Source: Turritopsis dohrnii | Taxonomy: Eukaryota > Cnidaria > Hydrozoa > Anthoathecata > Oceaniidae | Reading direction: 5' to 3' | NCBI GenBank assembly: GCA_027922465.2 | Contig: BQMF02000268.1 | Span: 536,106 to 600,105, forward strand | Length of the DNA stretch: 64,000 nucleotides | In this document: positions 52,969 to 61,568 of the stretch, piece by piece | How positions within the stretch are numbered: the first letter of the stretch is position 1 | How the letters are laid out: every line of letters begins with the position of its first letter | Notes under the pieces: generated by a model | Seen by the model: the letters and a program-made list of their open reading frames with translations, nothing else | What the model was told of the DNA's origin: nothing | Databases searched by the model: none | Position numbers and translations under genes: made by a program

Positions 52969-54583
52969 TTGTTAAGTTGTCATTAGCTCAAGAAGGCTCT
53001 TGTTATTCCTGTCTATAAAAATAAAGGCTCGCCATTTGGTTGGAATTTTTATACCAATATCTCTTTTGTATAATATCGATAAGATTTTTCAAAAACTAAT
53101 GCATAAACGTCTTATCAAATTTCTTGAGAACTCAAAGATTATCTATCCTTCTCAGTTCGGTTTCCGCTCGAAACATTCGACTGTATCTGCCCTTTGTCAT
53201 TGTGTGGAAAAAATTTACAAGGCGGTCGATAGTGGTAAGTTCGGCTGTGCTGTTTTTATAGATCTCCAAAAAGCCTTTAATACCGTTGATCATGATATTT
53301 TGCTTTCTAAACTTGATTTTTCTGGTATTCGAGGAATTCCTCTTGATTGGTTTCGCTCTTTTCTCTCTCCAATCGCACACAATCTGTCTCAGTATACGGC
53401 TTCAAATCTAAACTGTATTCTTCACGGTGTTCCACAAGGATCTCTTCTTTTCCTCCTTTATGTTAATGACCTTGCATCTGATATTTCTTATTCCGATGTT
53501 AATCTTTTCGCTGATGACACCATGTTATTTCAAAAGTGACCATTCTTTGAAGTCAATGACCAAAAAAATCAACATTGATTTGAAATTACTCACAAATTGG
53601 CTGAATGCCAACAAGATTGCTTTTTAACCGCAGCAAAACAGAACTTTTAATGTTCAAGCCTAAACGAAAGGTTAGTGACTATGAAATTAAAATTAAAATT
53701 AATGGTCACAGGTTGATTCCAAGTAAATTTGTAAAATACCTTGGTGTTTATATCGACGATGAGCTCAGTTGGAAATATCATATAAACTTTGTTTGTAGTA
53801 ATCTCAAGCGCGCTAACGGTGCTCTGAGTAAACTTCGTCATTTTCTGTCTAAAAAAATCCTCTTATCTCTTTACTTTTCTTTATTTCATTCTCATCTTTC
53901 ATATGGTGCTCAAATCTGGGGTCAACGTAATAATATCCACAGTAATCGTATTCTTACTCTTCAAAAACAATCTTTGCGAATCATGTCTTTTTCTGTTTTT
54001 CGTGCTCCTTCTTCACCTCTTTTTCTTCGATATAAAATCTTGTCATTTTTCGATTTCGTTAAATTCTTAAACATACTTTTTGTATTTAAGTTCTTTAACA
54101 ACCAGTTACCCTCTGCTCTCTCCACTACATTTAATTTGCAGCGATTAAATCAGCATAATCGTGGTCATCTAAGTCGCGCTAAACCTGGATTACTTAAACT
54201 ACCAAAGGTGACAACTGTCTCCTTTGGCAACAACTCACTTTGTTACCAGCAAGCTGTTTTATCTTGGAACTTATTACAAAATTACCTTGCTGTTGATGAC
54301 ATCTCAACTTTAGCATTAAGTCGCTTAAAGTATCTCGCAAAATTATTCTTTTCTCATCCTATGTTGATTAAATTAACCTTTTTCTTTTCTTTTCTTTTCT
54401 TTTTCTTACATTTTCAAATATAATTTTCACTTTCTTTTTGATGTGTTTTTTTTTATGTTTTTATATTAATTTTTGTTAATTACGATAATTTTTTCCATCT
54501 TTGTAGCAATTTATAAGGGGACCACCTCCTTTAGATTAACTCTATGAGTGTGGTCTCTCGTCGGGTCAGAGACAAATAAATAC

Positions 54584-54615
<32 letters not shown>

Positions 54616-54619
54616 GTTA
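52969..54619 (+). pseudogene. CR1/L2-like LINE, 5'-truncated, RT with frameshift
   Basis: RT motifs in order: QFGFRSKHSTVSALCHCVEK, AVFIDLQKAFNTVDHD, GVPQGSLLFLLYVND, LFADDTMLF (catalytic Asp pair), then a frame change at about 53540-53605, then KFVKYLGVYIDDELSW, RANGALSKLRHFLSKK, a long C-terminal region and a stop at 54421-54423. An ACTT tetranucleotide tail at about 54581-54619, preceded by GACAAATAAATA, is the 3' end, as in CR1/L2/Rex clades. The 5' part (endonuclease) is missing, so the copy cannot move by itself. Confidence 0.85.
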
Positions 54620-55420
54620 CTCATGTATTGGCAACATAGTCAACATTTATACAATAACAGATTATGTGCATGTAACACTTCTGTGCATGTACCACTTCTT
54701 TGTACCTAAGTTAACACCTTTTTATGAGTATCGGTGAATTTCATCGCCCTTCCCTGGTTGTAAAAATAACTTACGCAGAACGAGGTGAGTGCTGAGAAAA
54801 GTCATGATATTATAATTTCGACCTATTTTGTGTGTTTAAGGGACTTACATATTTGTAGCTATCCCTGACAGGTGACAGTTCTGAAAGGAGAAGCATTTAA
54901 TCGTACACAAGTTGGATGATGACGTCATTCTCATACGCTAAGATTTTTTGTTCTCTGTTACTTTCTGACACGATGATTTTCCTTTGTTTTCAAAGAAATC
55001 TTGCAAAAGTGTGAACGAATAATGATTTGTTAAGAAAATAAAGAATTCGTTCAATTTTCGAGAGAGAATATAATTTCGCGGATGTATCTTTTTTTTGTGG
55101 GAATTTAATGCTTGTTTAAAGCTACTGAGAGTAGGTTTTAGGTAGTATTAATAAGAATCTTAAGGAAACCATTAATCCACTAGTAGTAGTAGGCGAGAGG
55201 TATTATAGGCCCACTTTTCGATATTCATAATTTTATCGAGAATTTACTATATTTTTTAACGGTGAAAATAAGGGGGATTTCCCCATGACATTATTAACGT
55301 GAAACGCGTTAATAAGTGTTATCGTGAATGAATTTCGATTAGTATAGAGGTTTGGTGTGTATCCCATCATCAGCTACGATTCTTTTGTCATAATAAGCGC
55401 TGAGCACACACAAGCACATA
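54620..55420. other. boundary region left of the viral-like block
   Basis: No gene. Contains a palindromic GGGGATTTCCCC at 55273-55284 and a 9 bp-arm hairpin TTATTAACG/CGTTAATAA at 55291-55315. A terminal repeat of the element to the right might begin here, but I could not identify one with certainty. Confidence 0.4.
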
Positions 55421-56017
55421 CTAGTAACCATTTTCGGTTATGGACTTTTTCAGGTTTTGAAGTTCTACCATCAAACTTTTTTGAAATTGATTTTGGGTTT
55501 CAGTCTCCATCTTTCTATCTGTAGAACTGAGTCCTTCTAAAGCTTTGTAATATGTTCCCTGCAAAACCTGGAATTCTTTGTAATTGATCCTCCCATCAGC
55601 CAGCGCCTGACTTATGTTAGTTTCGAACACAGCGATTGAGGATGTAACAATATCATATAATTTTATCACTTTTTCTACTTTCTTTTGATATCTTTTGATG
55701 ACAGCTGTGGTAAGTCCGGTACAGATAGAGCCGGCTAGGGCTACACCACCTAATCCTGCAGAAATAGGTATTCCGATAATCGTAGCCCCTGTTGCAATTG
55801 AACCGATGCCAGAGCCAATGGTTATAGCGCTTGAGCTAGCATTTAGTAGCATCGATCGTTCTATCGCCTTGTTGTATCTCTTGAGCTTGATGCTAAACTT
55901 GTTCTTAAGTTTTATCAACTCTTCAAACTCAGAATTTATTACGCTTGCGTTAAACTTTTCCTGCTCATTCAAATCCTCAGGAGCAGTGGGTAGTTTTGGA
56001 TAAATTTTAAAATTCAT
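55421..56017 (-). CDS. putative membrane protein of the viral-like element
   Basis: 198 residues. Residues 1-55 are charged and helical; 60-105 form a Gly/Ala/Ile-rich double hydrophobic segment (ITIGSGIGSIATGATIIGIP, then ISAGLGGVALAGSICTGLTT); 110-198 is helical with EFQVLQGTYYKAL and ends with a coiled coil. The shape suggests a membrane-inserting hairpin protein, such as a virion inner-membrane or pore protein. It is the leftmost gene of the block, divergent from the 423-residue protein with a 59 bp AT-rich gap. I recall similar uncharacterised proteins in cnidarian annotations but cannot name a family. Confidence 0.7.
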   Translation of the reverse strand: MNFKIYPKLPTAPEDLNEQEKFNASVINSEFEELIKLKNKFSIKLKRYNKAIERSMLLNASSSAITIGSGIGSIATGATIIGIPISAGLGGVALAGSICTGLTTAVIKRYQKKVEKVIKLYDIVTSSIAVFETNISQALADGRINYKEFQVLQGTYYKALEGLSSTDRKMETETQNQFQKSLMVELQNLKKSITENGY

Positions 56018-56076
56018 ATTTAGAGGTTTGTTATAACATAATTAATAATAAATTATCCTCTAAATAAATAAATAAA

Positions 56077-57348
56077 ATGGCAGACATTGACATAGATCCT
56101 TTTGGAGAACATGGTATGACGACAGATGAAACAACCGATGAGACGTTTCCTCTCATACCAACTTCGGGTGGTGAACAAATAGATACACGCGGAGCGACGG
56201 GTGAAACCTCATTTGGTGGTGGAGATCAAAAAATTAAACTTTTGAAAAGTTTTGTCGGTGATATATACAAAAGATTATCTGAACGATTGCAACAAAAACC
56301 TGAGGTGTTATATACCGATCTGTTTGAAATCAGAGATGGTGAATTATACTACAAAGACAGTAGCAAACCATTGACAAACAATGGAAGACTAAGGGCTACC
56401 GGTACTATAGCTGATATATTGCGTAAGGAGGGGTTACGTAAATTAGGGTTTGATATACCTAAGGGTAAAATAACAGCACGACAAGCAGTTGCACTTAACA
56501 AAATACAAGAAGAACTCCCTTCATCATCTAAAATCACAAAATCGAGTGATGTAGAGCTTGAGGAGATTACGGGGAACATTGCAAATAGTACGGAAGATCT
56601 AATTTCATTAATAAGACAACAATCGGTCGATCATGAAATGACTCAGACCGGCGATCTATTTGAATATCCTATGCGAGAGTTGTTAGGATTGGATAAGGCG
56701 CTGAGAAACATTAGAGGAGGTCTTCAGGAAGAGGTTGCAAAAAAGGTTCGAATAGAACAGCATATCGATCGAGAGAAAAACAAGTTGGAAGAGATGGAAA
56801 ACGATGCAACATACACAGATGAACAACGAAAAGAGGTTGAAGAGAGAGTGGAGGGATTACATGAAGAGTTGAAAGCTAGGAAAGAGAACATTGATATTCT
56901 CAAAGGTAAATTAAACAGTCAAGTTACGAGCATCAAAGAAACCATTGCTAAAGTCCTCGACAAAGATACCACATTAGGTGAAAGGATACGAACACTATTC
57001 CGTGAACAAGGTATAACAATCGTTAGCATTCTGACAGCGTTTGGTATGGCTATCGGTGTTCTTGTGGAAGCTTTGTTACCATCAGCAACTGGAAACTCTT
57101 CGCAAAATCCTGACAAAGGTGGTGATAAAAAGAACGATGCAAAGGAATGGATAAAAAATAAACTAAAAGCGTTAGCATCACTTCTAGGTAGATTAGCATC
57201 TAAAGCGGCAGAGGCTTTACCAGGAATAATTGGATCTATCGTATCGTGGATACTCACTAGAGCTAAGGAAGTTGTAGGTTGGTTAAGTCAAAATTTATGG
57301 GCTCTGATTGTAGGGTTGATCTATACATACCTTGTCACTAGACGATAA
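56077..57348 (+). CDS. coiled-coil protein with C-terminal membrane anchor, viral-like element
   Basis: 423 residues. Acidic, Thr/Gly-rich N-terminus (1-45: MADIDIDPFGEHGMTTDETT); a globular middle (about 50-190) with LYYKDSSKPLTNNGRLRATG; a coiled coil at about 205-300; a hydrophobic segment at about 313-336 (ITIVSILTAFGMAIGVLVEA); a Gly/Asn/Asp linker; then an amphipathic stretch (LKALASLLGRLASKAAEALP) and a final anchor (LWALIVGLIYTYLV, about 407-420). It is the largest plus-strand gene in the left half. A structural or fibre/membrane-fusion role is possible but only inferred. No start ambiguity: the Met follows an AAATAAATAAATAAA leader. Confidence 0.8.
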   Translation: MADIDIDPFGEHGMTTDETTDETFPLIPTSGGEQIDTRGATGETSFGGGDQKIKLLKSFVGDIYKRLSERLQQKPEVLYTDLFEIRDGELYYKDSSKPLTNNGRLRATGTIADILRKEGLRKLGFDIPKGKITARQAVALNKIQEELPSSSKITKSSDVELEEITGNIANSTEDLISLIRQQSVDHEMTQTGDLFEYPMRELLGLDKALRNIRGGLQEEVAKKVRIEQHIDREKNKLEEMENDATYTDEQRKEVEERVEGLHEELKARKENIDILKGKLNSQVTSIKETIAKVLDKDTTLGERIRTLFREQGITIVSILTAFGMAIGVLVEALLPSATGNSSQNPDKGGDKKNDAKEWIKNKLKALASLLGRLASKAAEALPGIIGSIVSWILTRAKEVVGWLSQNLWALIVGLIYTYLVTRR

Positions 57349-57418
57349 CCATCTGAGTGTGTATATATGTTACACGTATCGTGTAACATAATTTTTGTAC
57401 TCAAATTGAATATACATT

Positions 57419-57841
57419 TTATCTTTCAAAATACCACACAATTCCACCAATACCGAGCATACTCAGAGCTATAAAAGCCAATTCTCTTTCATGTTGATCA
57501 TGACTCGGTGTATAAAAGTCGCTCAATACAGGCTCTCGTGGTAGCGGTTCAAGATGATTACTAAACACCCTATTGTACTCTCTCATTGCATCATTGAGTT
57601 CTACGAATTTTGAATCAGCCTTCTTTTCGAGCATGAGCTGCTTATTGATAAAATCGATTCTTTCCTGTCGTTTTTGCTGCCATTCAATCTGTGCTTTTTG
57701 TAATTTTTCTATGGCCAAATCATGGCGTTTTCTTTCCCTATCGATTCTGTCTTTGGATAAACTTGAAAACAGATAGCTTGATCCTGTGAAAGCCAAAGCG
57801 TTAGCCAAAGCTCCACCCAACATCATTGCGATAGAAGCCAT
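57419..57841 (-). CDS. small protein with two terminal membrane segments, viral-like element
   Basis: 140 residues. Hydrophobic N-terminus (ASIAMMLGGALANALAFTGS), a long basic/acidic helix (residues about 30-90, KDRIDRERKRHDLAIEKLQK), then a C-terminal anchor (LAFIALSMLGIGGIVWYF). It starts 2 bp from the stop of the next upstream gene and faces the 423-residue gene tail to tail with a 70 bp gap. Function unknown. Confidence 0.7.
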   Translation of the reverse strand: MASIAMMLGGALANALAFTGSSYLFSSLSKDRIDRERKRHDLAIEKLQKAQIEWQQKRQERIDFINKQLMLEKKADSKFVELNDAMREYNRVFSNHLEPLPREPVLSDFYTPSHDQHERELAFIALSMLGIGGIVWYFER

Positions 57842-57843
57842 AT

Positions 57844-58071
57844 TTAGATATTGATATTTTCAGGTAAAATCTTTTGTTTGATTAAGTAGTCCTTTGTCAC
57901 TTCACTAGCGGCGATAATGGCAACTAGTTTTCCTGTATCTTCCAAGTCGAACTTTTGAATAGAGGGAGGTGTCATTTTTAACACCTTTTTTCCTAGCATA
58001 GAGTAGCCGATAGCGAAAACGCAGACGACTGATGCATGATATAAATCGTTGACGATACTTTTCTTGTCCAT
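57844..58071 (-). CDS. small membrane protein, viral-like element
   Basis: 75 residues with one hydrophobic segment at about 12-28 (ASVVCVFAIGYSMLGKKVL) and a second weaker one around 46-58 (LVAIIAASEVT). It is packed between two minus-strand genes with no room for separate promoters beyond about 27 bp. Function unknown. Confidence 0.6.
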   Translation of the reverse strand: MDKKSIVNDLYHASVVCVFAIGYSMLGKKVLKMTPPSIQKFDLEDTGKLVAIIAASEVTKDYLIKQKILPENINI

Positions 58072-58098
58072 ATTTGTTACATATACATTTTTTTCTTT

Positions 58099-58443
58099 TT
58101 ATTCCATTTCATGTTTATTGATTTTCACTGGTATTTTAGATTTTTGTGGAAGTGGGGTGGATGGTGACCCACTGGGTAATATTTGCTCTTTCTTTTTATA
58201 CATAAAATAAGTAAATCCACCAACTAAACCGAGAGCTATTATTCCACCTACACCATAGGTGTAATTCATAGGTTGTTCATTTGGTTTGGTGAGAGAGTCA
58301 TCGAGCTTATTCATTTCTTTTTGAGGTGACACTTGTTTTAATTGTTCTCGTTTTTTACGGTTGTATTCCGCCAACTTCTTACCCGCTTCAACCTTTTTTG
58401 GGTTCTTCGTTGTCACTTGAATGGGATTCTGTTCTTCTGACAT
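58099..58443 (-). CDS. small single-pass membrane protein, viral-like element
   Basis: 114 residues. A Lys-rich soluble N-terminus (KKVEAGKKLAEYNRKKREQL) is followed by a Gly-rich membrane segment at about 66-82 (VGGIIALGLVGGFTYFMY) and a Lys/Pro/Ser tail. Its 5' end overlaps the 3' end of the preceding 214-residue frame by 56 bp in another frame, a typical viral economy. Function unknown. Confidence 0.65.
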   Translation of the reverse strand: MSEEQNPIQVTTKNPKKVEAGKKLAEYNRKKREQLKQVSPQKEMNKLDDSLTKPNEQPMNYTYGVGGIIALGLVGGFTYFMYKKKEQILPSGSPSTPLPQKSKIPVKINKHEME

Positions 58444-59032
58444 TTTTATTATCTACTGTATTTATATTATCATCGGATTTATTTAAATTCCTTTCATTGA
58501 TATAATGCCTCCCGGTAATAAGTCCAACACTGAGTGGTGCTAATAATGAGCCGAATTTATAATATAAGTCACATGTAAATCTTTGAAGGGCAGAGTTTAA
58601 GAAGGGGTCAGTTTCCAGGTCATTGCTCAACGCATCTTGATTGTTTATTCCTAACGTTGCACAAGCCCCCATCGAATAAATGCGTATCAGTGATTTCCCT
58701 AAGGATTTTACCATTTGACCTGATAGTTTAGCCTCGTAAATACTAAAAAGTTTTTCTACCTCTTCATCTTTGAGTTTGTTAATTTGCTCTTCGGTGTACA
58801 TTTTCCCTAAGTATAGCTTGCTATTACCTGTTAAGACACACTCTAGCAGTTTTTGTCTTTTACCATCTGAAGGTGGAAATTCACCCGGAACATCATAACT
58901 CTGGTTGATTAAATTATCGATCGCTGTTTCCGCCATTTTTATTAGAGAGAGGTATTTTTTTAACACAAAATAAAAGTAAAATAGCGAGATCAGCAGTATG
59001 CTTAATAATATAAAGTTGACATATTCTATCAT
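58388..59032 (-). CDS. uncharacterised protein of the viral-like element
   Basis: 214 residues from the first Met, whose first 25 are hydrophobic (FILLSILLISLFYFYFVLKK). A second start at Met32 (MAETAIDNLINQSYDVPGEF, at 58939) gives a soluble 183-residue protein and is preceded by an AT-rich gap like its neighbours, so it may be the real start. Residues about 110-180 include SMGACATLGINNQD and RFTCDLYYKFGSLLAPLSVG; the C-terminus is polar and acidic. No family recognised. Confidence 0.65.
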   Translation of the reverse strand: MIEYVNFILLSILLISLFYFYFVLKKYLSLIKMAETAIDNLINQSYDVPGEFPPSDGKRQKLLECVLTGNSKLYLGKMYTEEQINKLKDEEVEKLFSIYEAKLSGQMVKSLGKSLIRIYSMGACATLGINNQDALSNDLETDPFLNSALQRFTCDLYYKFGSLLAPLSVGLITGRHYINERNLNKSDDNINTVDNKNVRRTESHSSDNEEPKKG

Positions 59033-59067
59033 TTTGTTGTGTTTGTTATAATTTTCTTATACTCTCT

Positions 59068-59216
59068 TATAATTTTGTTGAAATTTGTTGTATAAGAGTT
59101 TGCTGTCTTCTTATAATTTTGTTGAAATTTGTTGTATAAGAGTTTGCTGTCTTCTTATAATTTTGTTGAAATTTGTTGTATAAGAGTTTGCTGTCTTCTT
59201 ATAATTTTGTTGAAAA
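59068..59216. repeat. 44 bp tandem repeat, about 3.4 copies, in the viral-like element
   Basis: Units of CTTATAATTTTGTTGAAATT plus TGTTGTATAAGAGTTTGCTGTCTT. Each unit carries both TTATAA and TATAAGAG, near-inverted motifs. The array separates the minus-strand gene starting at 58939 or 59032 from the plus-strand gene at 59297, so it occupies the divergent promoter or a possible replication-origin position. Confidence 0.85.
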
Positions 59217-59296
59217 AATAATTATAAGAGGATGATGATGTTTAATAATATATTCTAACATTGTTAAATAAATAAACATTGTTTACTTAAACAATT

Positions 59297-59545
59297 ATGT
59301 TCGATGATGATGAATCCTCAGATGATGATATTATATTTTCCCATCAAGATACAAAAAGGGTTACTTTTAATGATATAGTAATGGTCCATTATATCTCTGC
59401 TTGTGAATCTCGTAGAAGTAACTGGATAGAGGCTGCTGTTGACAGAGTACGCTTTGAATCGAGGATTAAACATATTGGTAAAATTCTAGATCCTGTATTG
59501 AGACGTAAATTATTCTCTTATAGTAGTCTTATAACAGTCTTATAA
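59297..59545 (+). CDS. PPP1R15/GADD34-like small acidic protein of the viral-like element
   Basis: 82 residues. An Asp/Glu/Ser-rich start is followed by KRVTFNDIVMVHYI, with a canonical RVxF protein-phosphatase-1 docking motif at 21-24. Then comes NWIEAAVDRVRFESRI (42-57) and ILDPVLRRK. The order RVxF, VxVHYI, W-x5-DR-x-RF-x2-RI and L-x-P-x2-R is the layout of the C-terminal PP1/eIF2-alpha module of the PPP1R15 (GADD34) family. Known large DNA viruses (for example asfarviruses and some herpesviruses) carry stand-alone versions that bring PP1 to phosphorylated eIF2-alpha and keep translation going when host kinases shut it down. This is inferred from motif order by eye, not a search. It starts downstream of the 44 bp repeat array. 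Confidence 0.65.
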   Translation: MFDDDESSDDDIIFSHQDTKRVTFNDIVMVHYISACESRRSNWIEAAVDRVRFESRIKHIGKILDPVLRRKLFSYSSLITVL

Positions 59546-59596
59546 CAGTCTTACAGTTTTTGTTACAAGAGTCATGTAACAAATATATCAACCTGT

Positions 59597-60202
59597 TTAA
59601 CAAATCATGTGCGTTCTTGGGTGTTCCATTCTCATGACTAGGCACGTGTGTTTCCCTTCTTTCAGTTTTTCCTTGACATTTTTCAATTCTTCTTGCGATT
59701 CAATGACATCGTTCTCTTCATGAATGGTGGCTAGATCGTTTCTATCTTTTGGATACCACACATATAACATTTTAGCTTGCCGTCGTAAATTTTTAGGTAT
59801 AGCCGTGTATGATTGTGTAAGTAACCATAGCGAATGATTTCGATGGCGACCACTAATTGCCAACTCGAGCAAATGGTTTCTCTTTTTATCCAATTTTTCA
59901 TCAGCGATGATGTCATCAATCAAAAATAAGGTTTTATATCCAGCACAGAAAAAGTCCATTTTCTTAATATATTCATACAAAGATCCTTCCGGCTCAATTA
60001 AAATCACATAGCTGTCATTCCAGAACCACTTCCGATCTCTGTAAGTCTGATTCCACCTCAAGGTGGGACATATAATCACGATGAAATCAAAGTGATCAAA
60101 GTATTCATTTTCTAATAATTTTATGACACGATCCGTTTTGCCGCACGATGTTGGTCCGACGAATAATGCTGTGTGAGGTTCTTTCATGTAAAGTGTGTTC
60201 AT
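59597..60202 (-). CDS. A32-like (FtsK/HerA superfamily) genome-packaging ATPase
   Basis: 201 residues. Walker A GPTSCGKT at 16-23; a beta-strand-rich IVIICPTLRWNQTY region at 41-54; Walker B LFLIDD at 92-97; and SLWLLTQSYTAIPKNLRRQ at 124-142, which carries the sensor Gln and Arg positions of this superfamily. Such ATPases pump viral DNA into preformed capsids in viruses with double-jelly-roll capsid proteins. The size is small, as in Polinton-like and virophage ATPases (about 200-260). Its start is 4 bp from the stop of the upstream major capsid gene, a co-located morphogenesis pair. The reading frame is intact. Confidence 0.85.
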   Translation of the reverse strand: MNTLYMKEPHTALFVGPTSCGKTDRVIKLLENEYFDHFDFIVIICPTLRWNQTYRDRKWFWNDSYVILIEPEGSLYEYIKKMDFFCAGYKTLFLIDDIIADEKLDKKRNHLLELAISGRHRNHSLWLLTQSYTAIPKNLRRQAKMLYVWYPKDRNDLATIHEENDVIESQEELKNVKEKLKEGKHTCLVMRMEHPRTHMIC

Positions 60203-60206
60203 TTTA

Positions 60207-61523
60207 CTAATATAATGTAGACATAAATTGACCGTTTTGTATGTTTAATTGAGCATCCATTATTAGATATATATATGCGTTTAAGTTTCCTGCAGTTTCA
60301 GCGGTCTTTTCAATCTGTAAAGTGATGCCTTCACTTGCATTTTCAATCCTTCGACCGGTCCCATGCAAAGCATTCTCATCAATTGTTCTGAAATCTAACC
60401 ATAGAGCATACTTGTTTGTCAAGTAATCAGAGACTTTTACATCATGTAATCCCAAGCGCTTTCGGTTTTCGCCGACGCTATTATCTTTTGGTTTTCCTTC
60501 AGCAAAATACTTGCAAATCTCATTGTATTGTTCAAACGGCTGCATCCCTTGAGCAAAAAGTTGATTTGGCTTACCCTCGACGATGACAGATACCTTTTCG
60601 ATCTTTGGATTATAGAATTTACAAGTTTCTCGTTTGTAGGATTTTTCTTCTTCAAATAGAACTAAAATACCCTTCAAAGATTTGGCAGGTGTGTTGAATG
60701 ACCAATTCCATGTTGTGTCTGACTTGTTTACTCTAATTTGTCTGTGCCGCAAAACCCTATCATAGAGCAAAGCCATGTTTTGATATTCAGAAGCGATTTG
60801 TATAGCCAACGTGGGTTGTGTCACAAGCTCATATTCAAGTGAGATGTTGGATATTTTGTATTTACCATCTGGGTTACGTTTTTGACCTGCGGCAGTATCT
60901 GGAGGGTCAGAATAGATAACTCGGTTATAGTCGTTAAATGTGATCTCGTAGCATAACCTATTACCTAAACCCGCTTGATAATATGGGATAGTACTATCTA
61001 GCATCTCAAAGTCGAGTGGAATGACAAACTTGTTTTTATAGGTGTCAGCAATGGCCTTGTCTTCTACATCAGAGGTGTCTTTATCTGAAGCACCAATTCT
61101 TAATTTCATACAATTCTCTGTACACCCATCGTCGATGATGATACCCTGTCTTATCGCGTTTCTCTTTTCAAACTTGGTTAACCATAAATCTCTGTAACAC
61201 CCGAAAAGATCAAAGTCATCGATGCTCAATATCTCGTTACCTTCGAACTTGACAGCCAACTTTTTAACGATAGCTCTCCCAATGTTACTGACCAATGTTC
61301 TTTTTGAGTCAGCTTTCGACTCGAGTTCAATATCAAAACTTAGATTAGCTGTGCCAGGGATAATAACATCATCATTTCCTAAATTTGGAAACCTAACCAA
61401 TAATAACTGATTTTGATCGATCTCACTCGGATTGTGTGTGACAATTACTTTTTGACGAGAACCTTTTACACCGCGGGCAGTTCTAAGTGAACGTTCTGGA
61501 TTTAACCTCTTTCCATACTCCAT
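60207..61523 (-). CDS. probable major capsid protein (double jelly-roll type)
   Basis: 438 residues, intact, mostly predicted beta. Notable stretches: an N-terminal basic region (SLRTARGVKGSRQKVIV), QLLLVRFPNLGNDDVIIPG, NKFVIPLDFEMLDSTIPYYQ, LCYEITFNDYNRVI, TWNWSFNTPAKSLKGILVLF and YALWLDFRTIDEN, ending LNAYIYLIMDAQLNIQNG. The size, beta richness, repetitive two-part layout and position between a penton-like gene and the packaging ATPase fit a double-jelly-roll major capsid protein. I cannot show the fold by eye. The closest look-alikes I recall are uncharacterised cnidarian proteins. Alternative: another beta-rich virion protein. Confidence 0.65.
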   Translation of the reverse strand: MEYGKRLNPERSLRTARGVKGSRQKVIVTHNPSEIDQNQLLLVRFPNLGNDDVIIPGTANLSFDIELESKADSKRTLVSNIGRAIVKKLAVKFEGNEILSIDDFDLFGCYRDLWLTKFEKRNAIRQGIIIDDGCTENCMKLRIGASDKDTSDVEDKAIADTYKNKFVIPLDFEMLDSTIPYYQAGLGNRLCYEITFNDYNRVIYSDPPDTAAGQKRNPDGKYKISNISLEYELVTQPTLAIQIASEYQNMALLYDRVLRHRQIRVNKSDTTWNWSFNTPAKSLKGILVLFEEEKSYKRETCKFYNPKIEKVSVIVEGKPNQLFAQGMQPFEQYNEICKYFAEGKPKDNSVGENRKRLGLHDVKVSDYLTNKYALWLDFRTIDENALHGTGRRIENASEGITLQIEKTAETAGNLNAYIYLIMDAQLNIQNGQFMSTLY

Positions 61524-61568
61524 TATTAATTATGATATATATAATTAATTATTACTTTTTATCTCGGT

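Larger units (their letters stand above)
48204..53806. repeat. recent 2.8 kb direct tandem duplication
   Basis: 48204-50987 and 50992-53806 are near-identical. The offset is 2788 bp at the left and becomes 2819 bp after a 31 bp stretch present only in the second copy (about 51135-51165) plus single-base indels. Few substitutions are visible over 2.8 kb. The left breakpoint is at TGATTTATTAATTGATTATT; the right one is inside a LINE (after AATCTCA), so the first LINE copy is cut at the junction. Confidence 0.95.

Noticed and set aside
54581..54625. Candidate CRISPR-like or regulatory tandem array (ACTT repeats)
   Set aside because: Simple tetranucleotide tail of the LINE 3' end; no spacers.
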